Part shown: piece after piece, positions 6,371-15,041 of the stretch
Layout of the letters: the number at the start of each line of letters is the position of its first letter
How positions within the stretch are numbered: position 1 is the first letter of the stretch
Assembly (NCBI GenBank): GCA_026994125.1
Contig: JALWRJ010000311.1
Coordinates: 1-17,987 of the forward strand
DNA from: Cyclobacteriaceae bacterium
GTDB lineage: Bacteria; Bacteroidota; Bacteroidia; Cytophagales; Cyclobacteriaceae
Reading direction: 5' to 3'
Length of the DNA stretch: 17,987 nucleotides
Notes under the pieces: model-generated
The model's database searches: none
What the model was told of the DNA's origin: nothing
The model's input: only the letters and a program-made list of their open reading frames with translations
Program-made: the position numbers and the translations under genes

Positions 6371-9184
6371 TTACTTGCTTAAGTAGAGGTTTCGTTCCGA
6401 GTAAATTTCTAAGAAATAATCATCCATTAAATCATCTATAAAATAAATAGATTCACCGGTAGATTTCATTTCGGGGCCCAGGGTTTTATTTACATTGGGG
6501 AATTTATTAAATGAAAAAACCGGTTCTTTAATGGCGTACCCTTTTTTAGTTGGGTTAAAGTGAATGTCTTTAACTTTAAGTTCGCCCAACATTACCTTGG
6601 TGGCATAGTTTACATAAGGCTCATCGTAGGCTTTGCAAATAAAGGGCACCGTTCGCGAAGCTCTGGGGTTGGCTTCAATAATGTACACTTTATCGTTTTT
6701 AATGGCAAACTGAATGTTAATTAGCCCCACTGTTTTAAGAGCAATGGCAATTTTTTTAGTGTATTGTTTTATTTGTTGTATTACAAAATCGCCCAGGTTG
6801 TACGGAGGCAACACCGCATACGAATCGCCCGAGTGAATACCGGCCGGTTCAATATGTTGCATAATACCAATTATATACACCTCTTCTCCATCGCAAATGG
6901 CATCGGCTTCGGCTTCAATGGCCCCATCCAGGTAGTGGTCGAGCAGCACTTTGTTGCCGGGTATTTTTTTCATAATATCCACAATATGCTCTTCCAATTC
7001 TTTTTCGTTAATTACAATTTTCATGCTTTGGCCACCCAACACATACGAGGGGCGTACTAAAAGCGGAAAATGTAACTCTTTCGAAAGCGCCAGTGCTTCC
7101 TCGGCATCTTGTGCTACTCCAAATTCAGGGTAAGGGATGTTGTTTTCTTTTAAAAGCTTAGAAAAACTGCCTCGGTCTTCGGCCAAATCGAGGGCTTTAA
7201 AGGAGGTGCCTATTATTTTGATGCCATACTTTTCGAGCTTTTCGGCCAGTTTTAGGGCGGTTTGCCCACCAAATTGCACAATTACCCCTTCGGGTTTTTC
7301 TTGCAAAATAATTTCGTAAATATGCTCCCAAAACACAGGCTCAAAGTACAGCTTATCGGCTACATCAAAGTCGGTCGATACGGTTTCGGGGTTGCAGTTT
7401 ATCATAATAGTTTCGTAATCGCATTCGCTGGCCGCCAGCACACCGTGTACACACGAGTAGTCAAACTCAATGCCCTGGCCTATACGGTTAGGCCCCGAGC
7501 CCAACACCACAATTTTCTTTTTATCGCTTACTACCAGCTCGTTTTCGCTATCAAAGGTAGAGTAGTAATAAGGGGTGCGGGCTTCAAATTCGGCTGCACA
7601 GGTGTCCACCATTTTAAACACACGGTTTATACCCAGTTCGGTACGTTTTTTATACACTTCCGATTCCAATGCCCGCACCAGGTGGCCTATTTGCCGGTCG
7701 GCATAGCCTTTTTCTTTGGCTGTGCGTAGCAAATTTTTGGGCAAGGTATCAAGGGTATATTGTTCAATTTCTTTTTCGAGCAGCACCAATTCTTCAATTT
7801 GCACTAAAAACCAGGTATCTATTTTAGTTAGCTTATGGATAGTGGTCAGCGAAATGCCCAGTTTAAAGGCATCATAGATATGAAACAGGCGGTTCCAGCT
7901 TGGGTGCTCCAGGCTTTCTAATATTTCTTGTTGGTTTTTTAGTTCGCGGCCATCGGCTCCCAGGCCATTGCGCTTTATTTCCAGGCTTTGGGCTGCTTTT
8001 TGTAGAGCTTCCTGAAAGTTGCGCCCAATACCCATTACTTCACCTACCGATTTCATTTGTAGCCCCAGGTGCCTGTCCGAGCCTTCAAATTTATCGAAGT
8101 TCCAGCGAGGTATTTTTACCACCACATAGTCCAGGGCCGGCTCAAAAAAGGCCGAAGTGGTTTTGGTTATTTGGTTGTTAAGCTCATCCAGGTTGTAGCC
8201 AATAGCCAGCTTGGCGGCTATTTTGGCAATCGGATAACCGGTGGCCTTGGATGCCAAAGCCGAAGAACGAGATACCCTGGGGTTAATTTCAATGCCTATT
8301 ACTTCGTTATTGGCCGGGTTTACCGAAAACTGCACATTGCACCCTCCGGCAAACTGTCCAATGCCATTCATCATTTTAATGGCCAGGTCACGTAGGTGCT
8401 GGTACACCGAATCGGGCAGGGTCATGGCAGGAGCCACGGTAACCGAATCTCCGGTATGCACACCCATGGGGTCAAAGTTTTCGATAGAACACACAATAAT
8501 CACATTGCCAAGGTTATCTCGTAGCAGTTCCAGTTCATACTCTTTCCAGCCTAAAATGCTTTGCTCAATCAGTACTTCATGGATGGGCGAGGCGTGCAAT
8601 CCGTTAGACAAGGCTTTTTCAAATTCTTCGGGTGTATTTACAAACCCGCCCCCGGTTCCCCCCAGGGTGTACGAAGGCCTGATAACCAGTGGAAAGCCTA
8701 TTTCCTGTGCAATTTCTTTACCCTGTAAAAACGAAGTAGCTGTATTGCCTTTGCACACACCAATTTTAAGTTCAAGCATCTTTTGCCTGAACTTTTCCCG
8801 GTCTTCGGTTGTTTCAATGGCTTCAAAATCAACCCCAATCACTTTTACATCAAAAATATCCCAGATACCGGCTTTTTGGCAGTCGATGGCCAGGTTAAGG
8901 GCTGTTTGCCCTCCCATTGTAGGCAGTACGGCATCAATATCGTGTTTTTTTAATATTTCAATAATCGATTTTTTGGTTAGTGGGAGCAGGTACACATTAT
9001 CGGCCGTAAGTTTATCGGTCATAATGGTGGCCGGGTTCGAATTTATTAGGGTAACCTCGATGCCCTCTTCGCGCAACGAACGTGCTGCTTGGGAGCCGGA
9101 ATAGTCGAATTCGCAAGCCTGCCCAATTACAATGGGGCCACTGCCTATAATAAGTACGGATTTAATGCTGGTGTCTTTGGGCAT
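6371..9184 (-). CDS. carB: Carbamoyl-phosphate synthase large subunit, lacking the allosteric domain
   Basis: 937 residues. With the glutaminase subunit CarA it makes carbamoyl phosphate from bicarbonate, ammonia and 2 ATP for pyrimidine and arginine synthesis. The first ATP-grasp (carboxyphosphate) half begins with I-G-S-G-P-I-V-I-G-Q-A-C-E-F-D-Y-S-G and includes R-P-S-Y-T-L-G-G-T-G-G-G and N-P-R-V-S-R-S-S-A-L-A-S-K. An oligomerisation linker spans about 400-555. The second ATP-grasp (carbamoyl phosphate) half begins V-L-G-S-G-P-N-R-I-G-Q-G-I-E-F-D-Y-S and includes R-P-S-Y-V-L-G-G-Q-S-M and N-P-R-A-S-R-T-V-P. The protein stops about 24 residues after G-P-E-M-K-S-T-G-E. The roughly 135-residue MGS-like regulatory domain of the 1073-residue E. 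coli enzyme is therefore absent. The next gene starts 2 bases later, so this is not a frameshift artefact. carA is not adjacent. Confidence 0.96.
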   Translation of the reverse strand: MPKDTSIKSVLIIGSGPIVIGQACEFDYSGSQAARSLREEGIEVTLINSNPATIMTDKLTADNVYLLPLTKKSIIEILKKHDIDAVLPTMGGQTALNLAIDCQKAGIWDIFDVKVIGVDFEAIETTEDREKFRQKMLELKIGVCKGNTATSFLQGKEIAQEIGFPLVIRPSYTLGGTGGGFVNTPEEFEKALSNGLHASPIHEVLIEQSILGWKEYELELLRDNLGNVIIVCSIENFDPMGVHTGDSVTVAPAMTLPDSVYQHLRDLAIKMMNGIGQFAGGCNVQFSVNPANNEVIGIEINPRVSRSSALASKATGYPIAKIAAKLAIGYNLDELNNQITKTTSAFFEPALDYVVVKIPRWNFDKFEGSDRHLGLQMKSVGEVMGIGRNFQEALQKAAQSLEIKRNGLGADGRELKNQQEILESLEHPSWNRLFHIYDAFKLGISLTTIHKLTKIDTWFLVQIEELVLLEKEIEQYTLDTLPKNLLRTAKEKGYADRQIGHLVRALESEVYKKRTELGINRVFKMVDTCAAEFEARTPYYYSTFDSENELVVSDKKKIVVLGSGPNRIGQGIEFDYSCVHGVLAASECDYETIMINCNPETVSTDFDVADKLYFEPVFWEHIYEIILQEKPEGVIVQFGGQTALKLAEKLEKYGIKIIGTSFKALDLAEDRGSFSKLLKENNIPYPEFGVAQDAEEALALSKELHFPLLVRPSYVLGGQSMKIVINEKELEEHIVDIMKKIPGNKVLLDHYLDGAIEAEADAICDGEEVYIIGIMQHIEPAGIHSGDSYAVLPPYNLGDFVIQQIKQYTKKIAIALKTVGLINIQFAIKNDKVYIIEANPRASRTVPFICKAYDEPYVNYATKVMLGELKVKDIHFNPTKKGYAIKEPVFSFNKFPNVNKTLGPEMKSTGESIYFIDDLMDDYFLEIYSERNLYLSK

Positions 9185-9225
9185 AATGAACGAAGCGTTA
9201 TAATTTACCTATGTATAAATTAGCG

Positions 9226-9233
9226 CAAAGTTA
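9226..9233 (-). promoter_or_regulatory. Candidate -7 promoter box for carB
   Basis: Minus-strand TAACTTTG, an exact TAnnTTTG match, 41 bases before the carB start and inside the 130-base gap behind the 707-residue gene. It suggests carB has its own promoter. No clear -33 TTG is seen. No pyrimidine- or arginine-responsive leader structure is evident. Confidence 0.45.
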
Positions 9234-9314
9234 GAAGATAAATATTGAATGCTAAGGGGCTAAGGAAATTATATTTTTTGCCCTGATAATTTTGGTAGCA
9301 AACAAAGGTTTTGG

Positions 9315-11438
9315 TTAAAAAGTAAATTTAATACCCGGACCAATGAGTAAAAACAAGTTCTCACTTTTAAACAAATAGCCAAAACCGGCATAGAGGGGAA
9401 AATTAACCTTAGAGTCGGAATGCAAAGGTTGGAACGAAAGCAGGGCTACGGCTCCTATATCGCTTTCATCGTTGTTGCTGGCTATGCTGTTAATGGCATT
9501 AAGTGCAATAAAGCCTAATCCCAATCTAATAGGTTGTTCTTTTTTAATCTGCGCTTTTTTATAAAATGTAAAATTGGCCATGGAGGCTACGCTAAGCCCG
9601 GTTAAAGAGCTCACCTCGGAGGTAGCCCCAATGGGCACTACAAATAACCCAGCCGGAAACGAAACTTCAATATCAACCGCAAAATTATCGCTACGGTAAA
9701 TAACAGCTTTTGTACTTTGGCCATGGCCATTGTAGTGGTCTTTATGGTGGCTTATAGTAATTTCTACCTTCGACCAAGGCCGTAAATCATAGGTTTTGTT
9801 TACCAAAATATCGTTAATACGCAATATGGGTGGGCTTTCGTTGCTGTGGTCGTAACCCAAGTGCCGAATAGATGTTTTATCGGGCACCAATTTTACATTT
9901 TCGATTTGCCGGGTTTCAATTTGCCGGTTATTTTTATCCCATAAGCGTATGTCAATATCCAGGTACTGCACGCCATAAAATTCATCATTACTGTCAATTA
10001 AATTGTTATGCGAAGTAATAACAATATCTCCAATTTCGCCCCTAAATAAAGCCGGCTTATAAAAGCGTTCACTGGTAAGGGGGTACTCTCCATCGCCATA
10101 ATTTATAGTTATAAAATCTAATGATCGTGGGCGTTGGTATTCGTTTACCAGTAGTTCAAAACTGGTCGTGTTATGATTTAAACTAATGGGAATGGAGCGT
10201 TCTTTAATATTGGCCGGAATGGTTAGGGTAAAAAAACGAACCTGGTTGTTTTTTCGTACGGTATCGGCCAGTGCAGGGTATTTCCCATCGGCAAAATTTA
10301 TATCAGAGCTGGCCAACCCGGTGCCTTGAATTTTCAACTCAATTTCTTCGCCCGGATATACAATTTGGCTTTCGGTCCAATCTTTGCCAGGCCTTAACAC
10401 AGAAACCTTTTCGATGTAAGGTTTAGGTAAAATATTAAAGTTTGTAAAAAACCGATTGCGGTCGCCTTCTTTTACATACAGCATGCCGCCTTCTACCTGG
10501 TGCAAGGCATAGGTGCGCATCGATGCAATTACCTTGTTTTGGTTTTCTACGTAAGCACGAGTAAAAATCTCGGCTACCAGCCGGCCTCCAGCCCCTTCCT
10601 GATCCTCTACCCTGTATGTTTTGTTTAACCGTATGTTGGGGTTGTAATCAAACCATACGGTAATGGCTTTTTCGCCCTGGGGTTCAAAAAAATATGTGGG
10701 TTCGGTAAAGTTTAGGTAATTAAATTTAGACCGAACCACTCGCACAGTAATTTTAAAATCGAATAATTGGATGGTTGGCGTGCCTGGTTTAGATAAAAAT
10801 GGCTTTACAGCCTCTAATCCTACCGTTAAGGTTTGCTGGCCAAGTGCATTAGGCCTTATAAGCAACGAAGGCCCGGTTGTTGCTTTTATTAGTTTGTAAT
10901 CCAATAAGCCCTCTGTTTTCCATTGGGTATCGTATTTTATGAGCAAAGGATTTTTAATAGGTAAAGGTACTGCTACTTCCTGGTTGTTAAAAACCTCAAT
11001 TTGGGGAGTCAGGTCTTCGAGTATAGGAAATATAAAAGGGTACAGTTTTATTTCTTCGGTATAACGCCCATCTACTGTGGTGGTGCTAATGATTAGTTTA
11101 GGAAAGGAAACATCAAAGATGTTATCCAGTTTAAGATCTACTACATAGGTACTATCGGTTGTTTTAATGAGGGAGTCGAGTTGAATGTAACCGGGCGAAG
11201 GAATTAATCGGATATCGGAAACATTTATTTTAGGGTTGATGTTTAGGGTTACTTCTATTTCCTGGTTGGGTTTAGATACCTCAAAATACAGGTAATTGGT
11301 TCGCCTTAGGGTAAGCGGATGGTTTACCAACGAAAACCGGTTGCTGTCGGCCAAAATTTGCACATCGTTAATTACCTGAGCCTGGGTAGGTAAACCTATA
11401 CTTAAAAACAACCAAACTATAAAACTATTGTTACGCAT
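9315..11438 (-). CDS. Unrecognised exported protein with C-terminal barrel-like region (707 aa)
   Basis: The ATG at 11438 is followed by a signal peptide (R2, hydrophobic run I-V-W-L-F-L-S-I-G-L, likely cut at Q-A-Q near residue 21). Residues about 25-580 look like repeated all-beta domains rich in V/I/T alternation with no cysteine-based lipobox. From about 590 there are short amphipathic strands (G-L-F-V-V-P-I-G-A, A-S-M-A-N-F-T-F-Y, R-L-G-L-G-F-I-A-L, Y-A-G-F-G-Y-L-F). The protein ends in I-K-F-T-F, with a terminal Phe as in many outer-membrane beta-barrel strands. I infer an outer-membrane-anchored surface or periplasmic protein. I do not recognise the family. No -7 box of the usual form is seen just upstream. 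Confidence 0.8.
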   Translation of the reverse strand: MRNNSFIVWLFLSIGLPTQAQVINDVQILADSNRFSLVNHPLTLRRTNYLYFEVSKPNQEIEVTLNINPKINVSDIRLIPSPGYIQLDSLIKTTDSTYVVDLKLDNIFDVSFPKLIISTTTVDGRYTEEIKLYPFIFPILEDLTPQIEVFNNQEVAVPLPIKNPLLIKYDTQWKTEGLLDYKLIKATTGPSLLIRPNALGQQTLTVGLEAVKPFLSKPGTPTIQLFDFKITVRVVRSKFNYLNFTEPTYFFEPQGEKAITVWFDYNPNIRLNKTYRVEDQEGAGGRLVAEIFTRAYVENQNKVIASMRTYALHQVEGGMLYVKEGDRNRFFTNFNILPKPYIEKVSVLRPGKDWTESQIVYPGEEIELKIQGTGLASSDINFADGKYPALADTVRKNNQVRFFTLTIPANIKERSIPISLNHNTTSFELLVNEYQRPRSLDFITINYGDGEYPLTSERFYKPALFRGEIGDIVITSHNNLIDSNDEFYGVQYLDIDIRLWDKNNRQIETRQIENVKLVPDKTSIRHLGYDHSNESPPILRINDILVNKTYDLRPWSKVEITISHHKDHYNGHGQSTKAVIYRSDNFAVDIEVSFPAGLFVVPIGATSEVSSLTGLSVASMANFTFYKKAQIKKEQPIRLGLGFIALNAINSIASNNDESDIGAVALLSFQPLHSDSKVNFPLYAGFGYLFKSENLFLLIGPGIKFTF

Positions 11439-11578
11439 AAGGTGCTAACATAGAAAAAATTCAACTGATTTCGGTGGTCTTTGCAAATAAAATGCCAATG
11501 ATACAAAAAAAAGGCTAAGAAAAGTAGGGTGTAATCGGGCGTGGGTTGTATTACTTCTACATAAAACCAAGTAGGCCT
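11439..11578. other. 140-base divergent spacer
   Basis: Lies between the start of the 707-residue gene (minus) and the small plus-strand gene. It is AT-rich with a run of A's near 11504-11512. I see no exact TAnnTTTG box in either direction and no strong hairpin. Minus-strand open reading across 11417-11626 is not protein-like. Confidence 0.3.
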
Positions 11579-11761
11579 ATGAAACCCTTTAAAAACAACA
11601 GCGTACTTAAAAGCAAAGTCAACCATCCCTCGCTACGGTTAAATGTTTTTGCCGAGCCTAGTGCACGCCAAAGTTACCAACGCTTATTCGAAGTAGCTAA
11701 GCTTAATTTTCAATCGGTAGAAACCCCCAAGCATATAGCTAAACTTTTGTGGGAGGCTTAA
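11579..11761 (+). CDS. Small hypothetical protein (60 aa)
   Basis: The frame could begin upstream at 11546, but the ATG at 11579 gives a more protein-like start (M-K-P-F-K-N-N-S-V). The 60-residue product is basic in its N-terminal half. Its C-terminal half (E-P-S-A-R-Q-S-Y-Q-R-L-F-E-V-A-K-L) reads as amphipathic helix, ending L-L-W-E-A. Codon choice looks like that of the neighbouring genes. It is the only plus-strand gene between two minus-strand ones, convergent with glmS 36 bases away. I recognise no family and see no secretion signal. It may be spurious. Confidence 0.5.
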   Translation: MKPFKNNSVLKSKVNHPSLRLNVFAEPSARQSYQRLFEVAKLNFQSVETPKHIAKLLWEA

Positions 11762-11797
11762 CCTCTGTTTTGTATGCTTTGCCCAGGTAGTTTTACC

Positions 11798-13633
11798 TTA
11801 TTCAACGGTTACCGATTTAGCTAAGTTCCGGGGCTGATCTACATTGCAGCCCCGCATAATGGCAATATGGTAAGCCAGTAATTGGAGTGGAATAACCGAT
11901 ATTAAGGGCATGAGTGGCTCCAGTGTGTGAGGCACTTCAATGGTATGGTCGGCCATTTTGTGTATTTCATCGTCTCCTTCGGTTACAATGGCTATTACTT
12001 TCCCTTTGCGGGCCTTTACCTCTTGTATATTGCTTACAATTTTTTCGTATCCACTATCTTTTGTGGCAATAAAAACCACAGGCATGTCTTCATCTATCAG
12101 GGCAATTGGCCCGTGTTTCATTTCTGCTGCCGGGTAGCCTTCGGCATGTATATACGAAATTTCCTTTAGTTTAAGTGCTCCTTCCAGAGCTACCGGAAAG
12201 TTATAGCCCCTGCCCAGGTATAGAAAGTTGGTGGCATCTTTAAAGTTGGCTGCTATTTCTTCAATTTGCTCATTCAACTGCAAAGCCTTTTCCACTTTAA
12301 GTGGAATGTTTTCCATTTCAACCAGCATGCTACGATAAGTGCTGTCGGCTATGGTGCCTCGCTTATAAGCCATTTTAAGGGCTATCATAAACATAACGGT
12401 AAGCTGTGCGGTAAAGGCCTTGGTGCTGGCCACGCCAATTTCGGGGCCTGCATGGGTGTAAGCGCCTTCGTGCGATACCCTCGAAATAGAGGAACCCACT
12501 ACATTACATAAACCAAAAATGATGGCTCCTTTCGATTTGGCCAGTTCAATGGCAGCCAGGGTATCGGCTGTTTCGCCCGATTGCGAAATGGCAAATACCG
12601 TATCGCCTTCGTTAATAATGGGGTTGCGGTACCTAAACTCCGAAGCATATTCAACCTCTACCGGGATACGGCAAAATTCTTCGATAAAATACTCCGAAAC
12701 CAGCCCGGCATGCCACGAGGTACCGCAGGCGTTAATTACTATGCGTTCGGAGTTTACCAATTTATTGGCGTACTCACGAATGCCTCCAATAACCAACCTG
12801 CCTTCGGCCGCATTTAACCGGCCACGCATACAGTCCTGGATAGAACGGGGCTGTTCGTAGATTTCTTTGAGCATAAAATGGTCGTACCCGCCTTTTTCGA
12901 TGGCTTCGAGTTCCATTTCAATGGTTTGGATATAAGGCGTTTTTTCAACCTCTTTTAGGTCAGTAATGGTAAGTTTATTGTTTTCAACAATGGCAACTTC
13001 AAAGTCGTTAAGATACACTACTTCGTTGGTGTATTCAATAATGGGCGTTGCATCGGAGGCAAAGAAAAACTCGCCTTTACCTATACCAATAACCAACGGG
13101 CTGCCTTTGCGTGCCGCTATTAATTGGTTGGGATTATCGGCCGACATAATAACAATGGCATAGGCGCCTACTACAGCATTTAAAGCAATACGCACCGCCC
13201 GAGCCAACGAACATTGTCGTTCGGTTTTAATACTCTCAATAAAATTTACCAACACCTCGGTATCGGTTTCGCTTTTAAAAGTGAAACCCTTGCTAAGCAG
13301 GTCTTGTTTTATAGAGGCATAATTTTCTATAATGCCATTATGAATTAAGGTTAGCTCCCCCGAATTTGATTGATGAGGGTGTGCATTAATATCGTTGGGT
13401 TCGCCATGGGTTGCCCAGCGAGTATGGCCAATGCCAATGGTGCTTTCAAGCGATTTGTCTTTTACAAGAGCCTCGAGCTCGGCCACCTTGCCCATTTTTT
13501 TATACACGTTTAGGCCTCCGTTTAGCAAGCTAATACCGGCACTGTCGTAGCCTCGGTATTCCAGCCTTTTTAAACCTTTTATAATAATAGGAGCAGCCTG
13601 CTGCTGCCCAATGTAAGCAACAATTCCACACAT
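11798..13633 (-). CDS. glmS: Glutamine--fructose-6-phosphate aminotransferase (isomerizing)
   Basis: 611 residues, full family length. It converts fructose-6-phosphate and glutamine to glucosamine-6-phosphate, the first step to UDP-GlcNAc for peptidoglycan and lipid A. The N-terminal Ntn glutaminase domain (1 to about 220) starts M-C-G-I-V, with Cys2 as nucleophile, and has the R-W-A-T-H-G and H-N-G-I-I-E-N motifs. Two SIS sugar-isomerase domains follow, including N-A-C-G-T-S-W-H, S-Q-S-G-E-T-A-D-T and A-E-M-K-H-G-P-I-A-L-I. The C-terminus L-A-K-S-V-T-V-E carries the catalytic Lys of the family. It starts 4 bases after the DUF4270 stop, so it is the third gene of a three-gene unit. There is no room for a glmS ribozyme leader. 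Confidence 0.97.
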   Translation of the reverse strand: MCGIVAYIGQQQAAPIIIKGLKRLEYRGYDSAGISLLNGGLNVYKKMGKVAELEALVKDKSLESTIGIGHTRWATHGEPNDINAHPHQSNSGELTLIHNGIIENYASIKQDLLSKGFTFKSETDTEVLVNFIESIKTERQCSLARAVRIALNAVVGAYAIVIMSADNPNQLIAARKGSPLVIGIGKGEFFFASDATPIIEYTNEVVYLNDFEVAIVENNKLTITDLKEVEKTPYIQTIEMELEAIEKGGYDHFMLKEIYEQPRSIQDCMRGRLNAAEGRLVIGGIREYANKLVNSERIVINACGTSWHAGLVSEYFIEEFCRIPVEVEYASEFRYRNPIINEGDTVFAISQSGETADTLAAIELAKSKGAIIFGLCNVVGSSISRVSHEGAYTHAGPEIGVASTKAFTAQLTVMFMIALKMAYKRGTIADSTYRSMLVEMENIPLKVEKALQLNEQIEEIAANFKDATNFLYLGRGYNFPVALEGALKLKEISYIHAEGYPAAEMKHGPIALIDEDMPVVFIATKDSGYEKIVSNIQEVKARKGKVIAIVTEGDDEIHKMADHTIEVPHTLEPLMPLISVIPLQLLAYHIAIMRGCNVDQPRNLAKSVTVE

Positions 13634-13637
13634 AGTT

Positions 13638-15041
13638 TTATTGGTTTGGTACGGAGTAGTAAATTTCTAGTTTTATGCTGTCTTTATGTACTTTAAAAAA
13701 ATTGGTTTGTGTTGTGGCAGGAGCTGAAGTGGGTTTATCGGTACTGGTGGGTGCAAAAATTAGTAAGCTGCCACCTTGCTCCAAGGGTGTTTCTTCAGTA
13801 TTGTACTCACCGGCAATAAACCGCTGGATAAAATTAGATAGGGTAGCATTGTACTTTAAGCTATCTATTTGCTCAAATACAATGTCTTGCGTGCTGGAAT
13901 AATACCCCGGAACCGGAGGAGTACGCCCATCTAATGACACTTCATTTTGCAAGGTTGCAAAAACTTTGTCATCCTCGGTACTGGAGGTTGCCTCGGCAGG
14001 CCAGGTGTTTTGCTCATCGGTAAAATAGCCTATAAGCGTAAGTGGCACATCGGTTCCCGGTTTGTTTAGTGGTATATCCCCCAGTTTAATAAATGCTTTT
14101 TGAATAACTGCCGTATCGGGTAAGGTACGGATGGAGTCGTAATTAAGCTTAAGGGCTATCATGGTGCCGGCTTGCAGATACCTATAGTCTGTGGCTGGGG
14201 TAAAGTCTTTATTATCAGGCATAATGCCCGCCAAAGGGGTTCCGCTTACATCGGAGTTTAGGTAAAAAAAACTTAGATTTCCTAAATCAAAATTATAGGC
14301 TCTATCTACTTTTTCTCCGGCTGAGTTCACTTCAGTATATTCTATTGATATCTTAAAAGTGGAGGTATTAAAGTACACAATTTTGTTATTGTCTTTAGGC
14401 ACCAGGGCAACTCCGTTAAAAAATTGATTAAAAACGGTATCATTATCAAACAATTCACGCCCGGTAGATAATTTATCATAAATTAACTGGCCAAAGGCAT
14501 CGGTTAACTCAAAAGTAAAAAGCGAGTCGGTTCTAAGGGTATCGTTTATTTGAAGTGGCAGGTCAATTTGCCCTAATAACGAACCTAGTTCTATTTCATC
14601 TATGCGGGTATAGGTTACGCCCGTTTCTATAGGTTTGTTGAGTTGGTACAGTTCAAACGATTGTATTTCATTATCAATGGGTTTTGCACCATACACCGAT
14701 GTAAATTGCACAGAAGCTACCGCCCTTTTATACTTGGCCGATGAGTGTAGCTCGGGGGTGGTAGTGGCTACACCTAACCAAAAATAGGTTTTTGAAGTTA
14801 CCGTGCCAAAATCGGGGTTGGTATAGCTACCTGCTTGCAACGAAAACCCATTGGTAGTTGACCTGGGATTAAATTGCACCATGGTACTTGGTAACACAAA
14901 TTCTTTGTATTTGGCTACCAGTGCTCCGCTATCAGGGTTTATGTTAAGCCCAATTTTTCCGGGGTCTTCGCACGAAACAAAAAATAAGGATACAGCCAGT
15001 AGCACCGGCCATACCTTTAGCTTCTTAACCAACAAGTTCAT
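13638..15041 (-). CDS. DUF4270 family lipoprotein
   Basis: 467 residues from the ATG at 15041; a longer frame to 15122 would lie inside the upstream gene and before the signal peptide. The N-terminus is a lipoprotein signal: K6-K7, a hydrophobic core, then F-V-S-C with the lipidated Cys at 24. The following residues E-D-P-G are acidic, as in Bacteroidota surface-export signals, so display on the cell surface is possible. The next segment (G-L-N-I-N-P-D, then Y-T-N-P-D-F-G-T-V-T-S-K-T-Y-F) fits the DUF4270 family, found widely in Bacteroidota. Function unknown. It overlaps the GlgA-like gene by 17 bp and ends 4 bp before glmS, pointing to one transcript and a conserved link to sugar/cell-envelope metabolism. 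Confidence 0.88.
   Translation of the reverse strand: MNLLVKKLKVWPVLLAVSLFFVSCEDPGKIGLNINPDSGALVAKYKEFVLPSTMVQFNPRSTTNGFSLQAGSYTNPDFGTVTSKTYFWLGVATTTPELHSSAKYKRAVASVQFTSVYGAKPIDNEIQSFELYQLNKPIETGVTYTRIDEIELGSLLGQIDLPLQINDTLRTDSLFTFELTDAFGQLIYDKLSTGRELFDNDTVFNQFFNGVALVPKDNNKIVYFNTSTFKISIEYTEVNSAGEKVDRAYNFDLGNLSFFYLNSDVSGTPLAGIMPDNKDFTPATDYRYLQAGTMIALKLNYDSIRTLPDTAVIQKAFIKLGDIPLNKPGTDVPLTLIGYFTDEQNTWPAEATSSTEDDKVFATLQNEVSLDGRTPPVPGYYSSTQDIVFEQIDSLKYNATLSNFIQRFIAGEYNTEETPLEQGGSLLIFAPTSTDKPTSAPATTQTNFFKVHKDSIKLEIYYSVPNQ

Noticed and set aside
6141..6373. Frameshift hiding the CarB allosteric domain
   Set aside because: The sequence after the carB stop encodes a DUF4834-type protein in a proper frame and then reaches the SLC13 gene; no MGS-like residues appear in any frame.
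7262..7729. 155-codon plus-strand open frame
   Set aside because: Antisense shadow of carB, rich in Phe/His/Val from complemented codons, with no recognisable domain.
8241..9104. 287-codon plus-strand open frame
   Set aside because: Lies wholly antisense to the clearly conserved carB; composition is that of a mirror frame, with no motif or signal.
11417..11626. 69-codon minus-strand frame overlapping the start of the 707-residue gene
   Set aside because: Overlaps both the signal-peptide start and the small plus-strand gene; reads as random hydrophobic sequence.
11762..11797. Terminator hairpin in the gap between the small gene and glmS
   Set aside because: Only a 4-bp GGTA/TACC stem is visible, too weak to call.
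13634..13637. glmS ribozyme or riboswitch leader
   Set aside because: Only 4 bases separate DUF4270 from glmS, so there is no space for such a structure.
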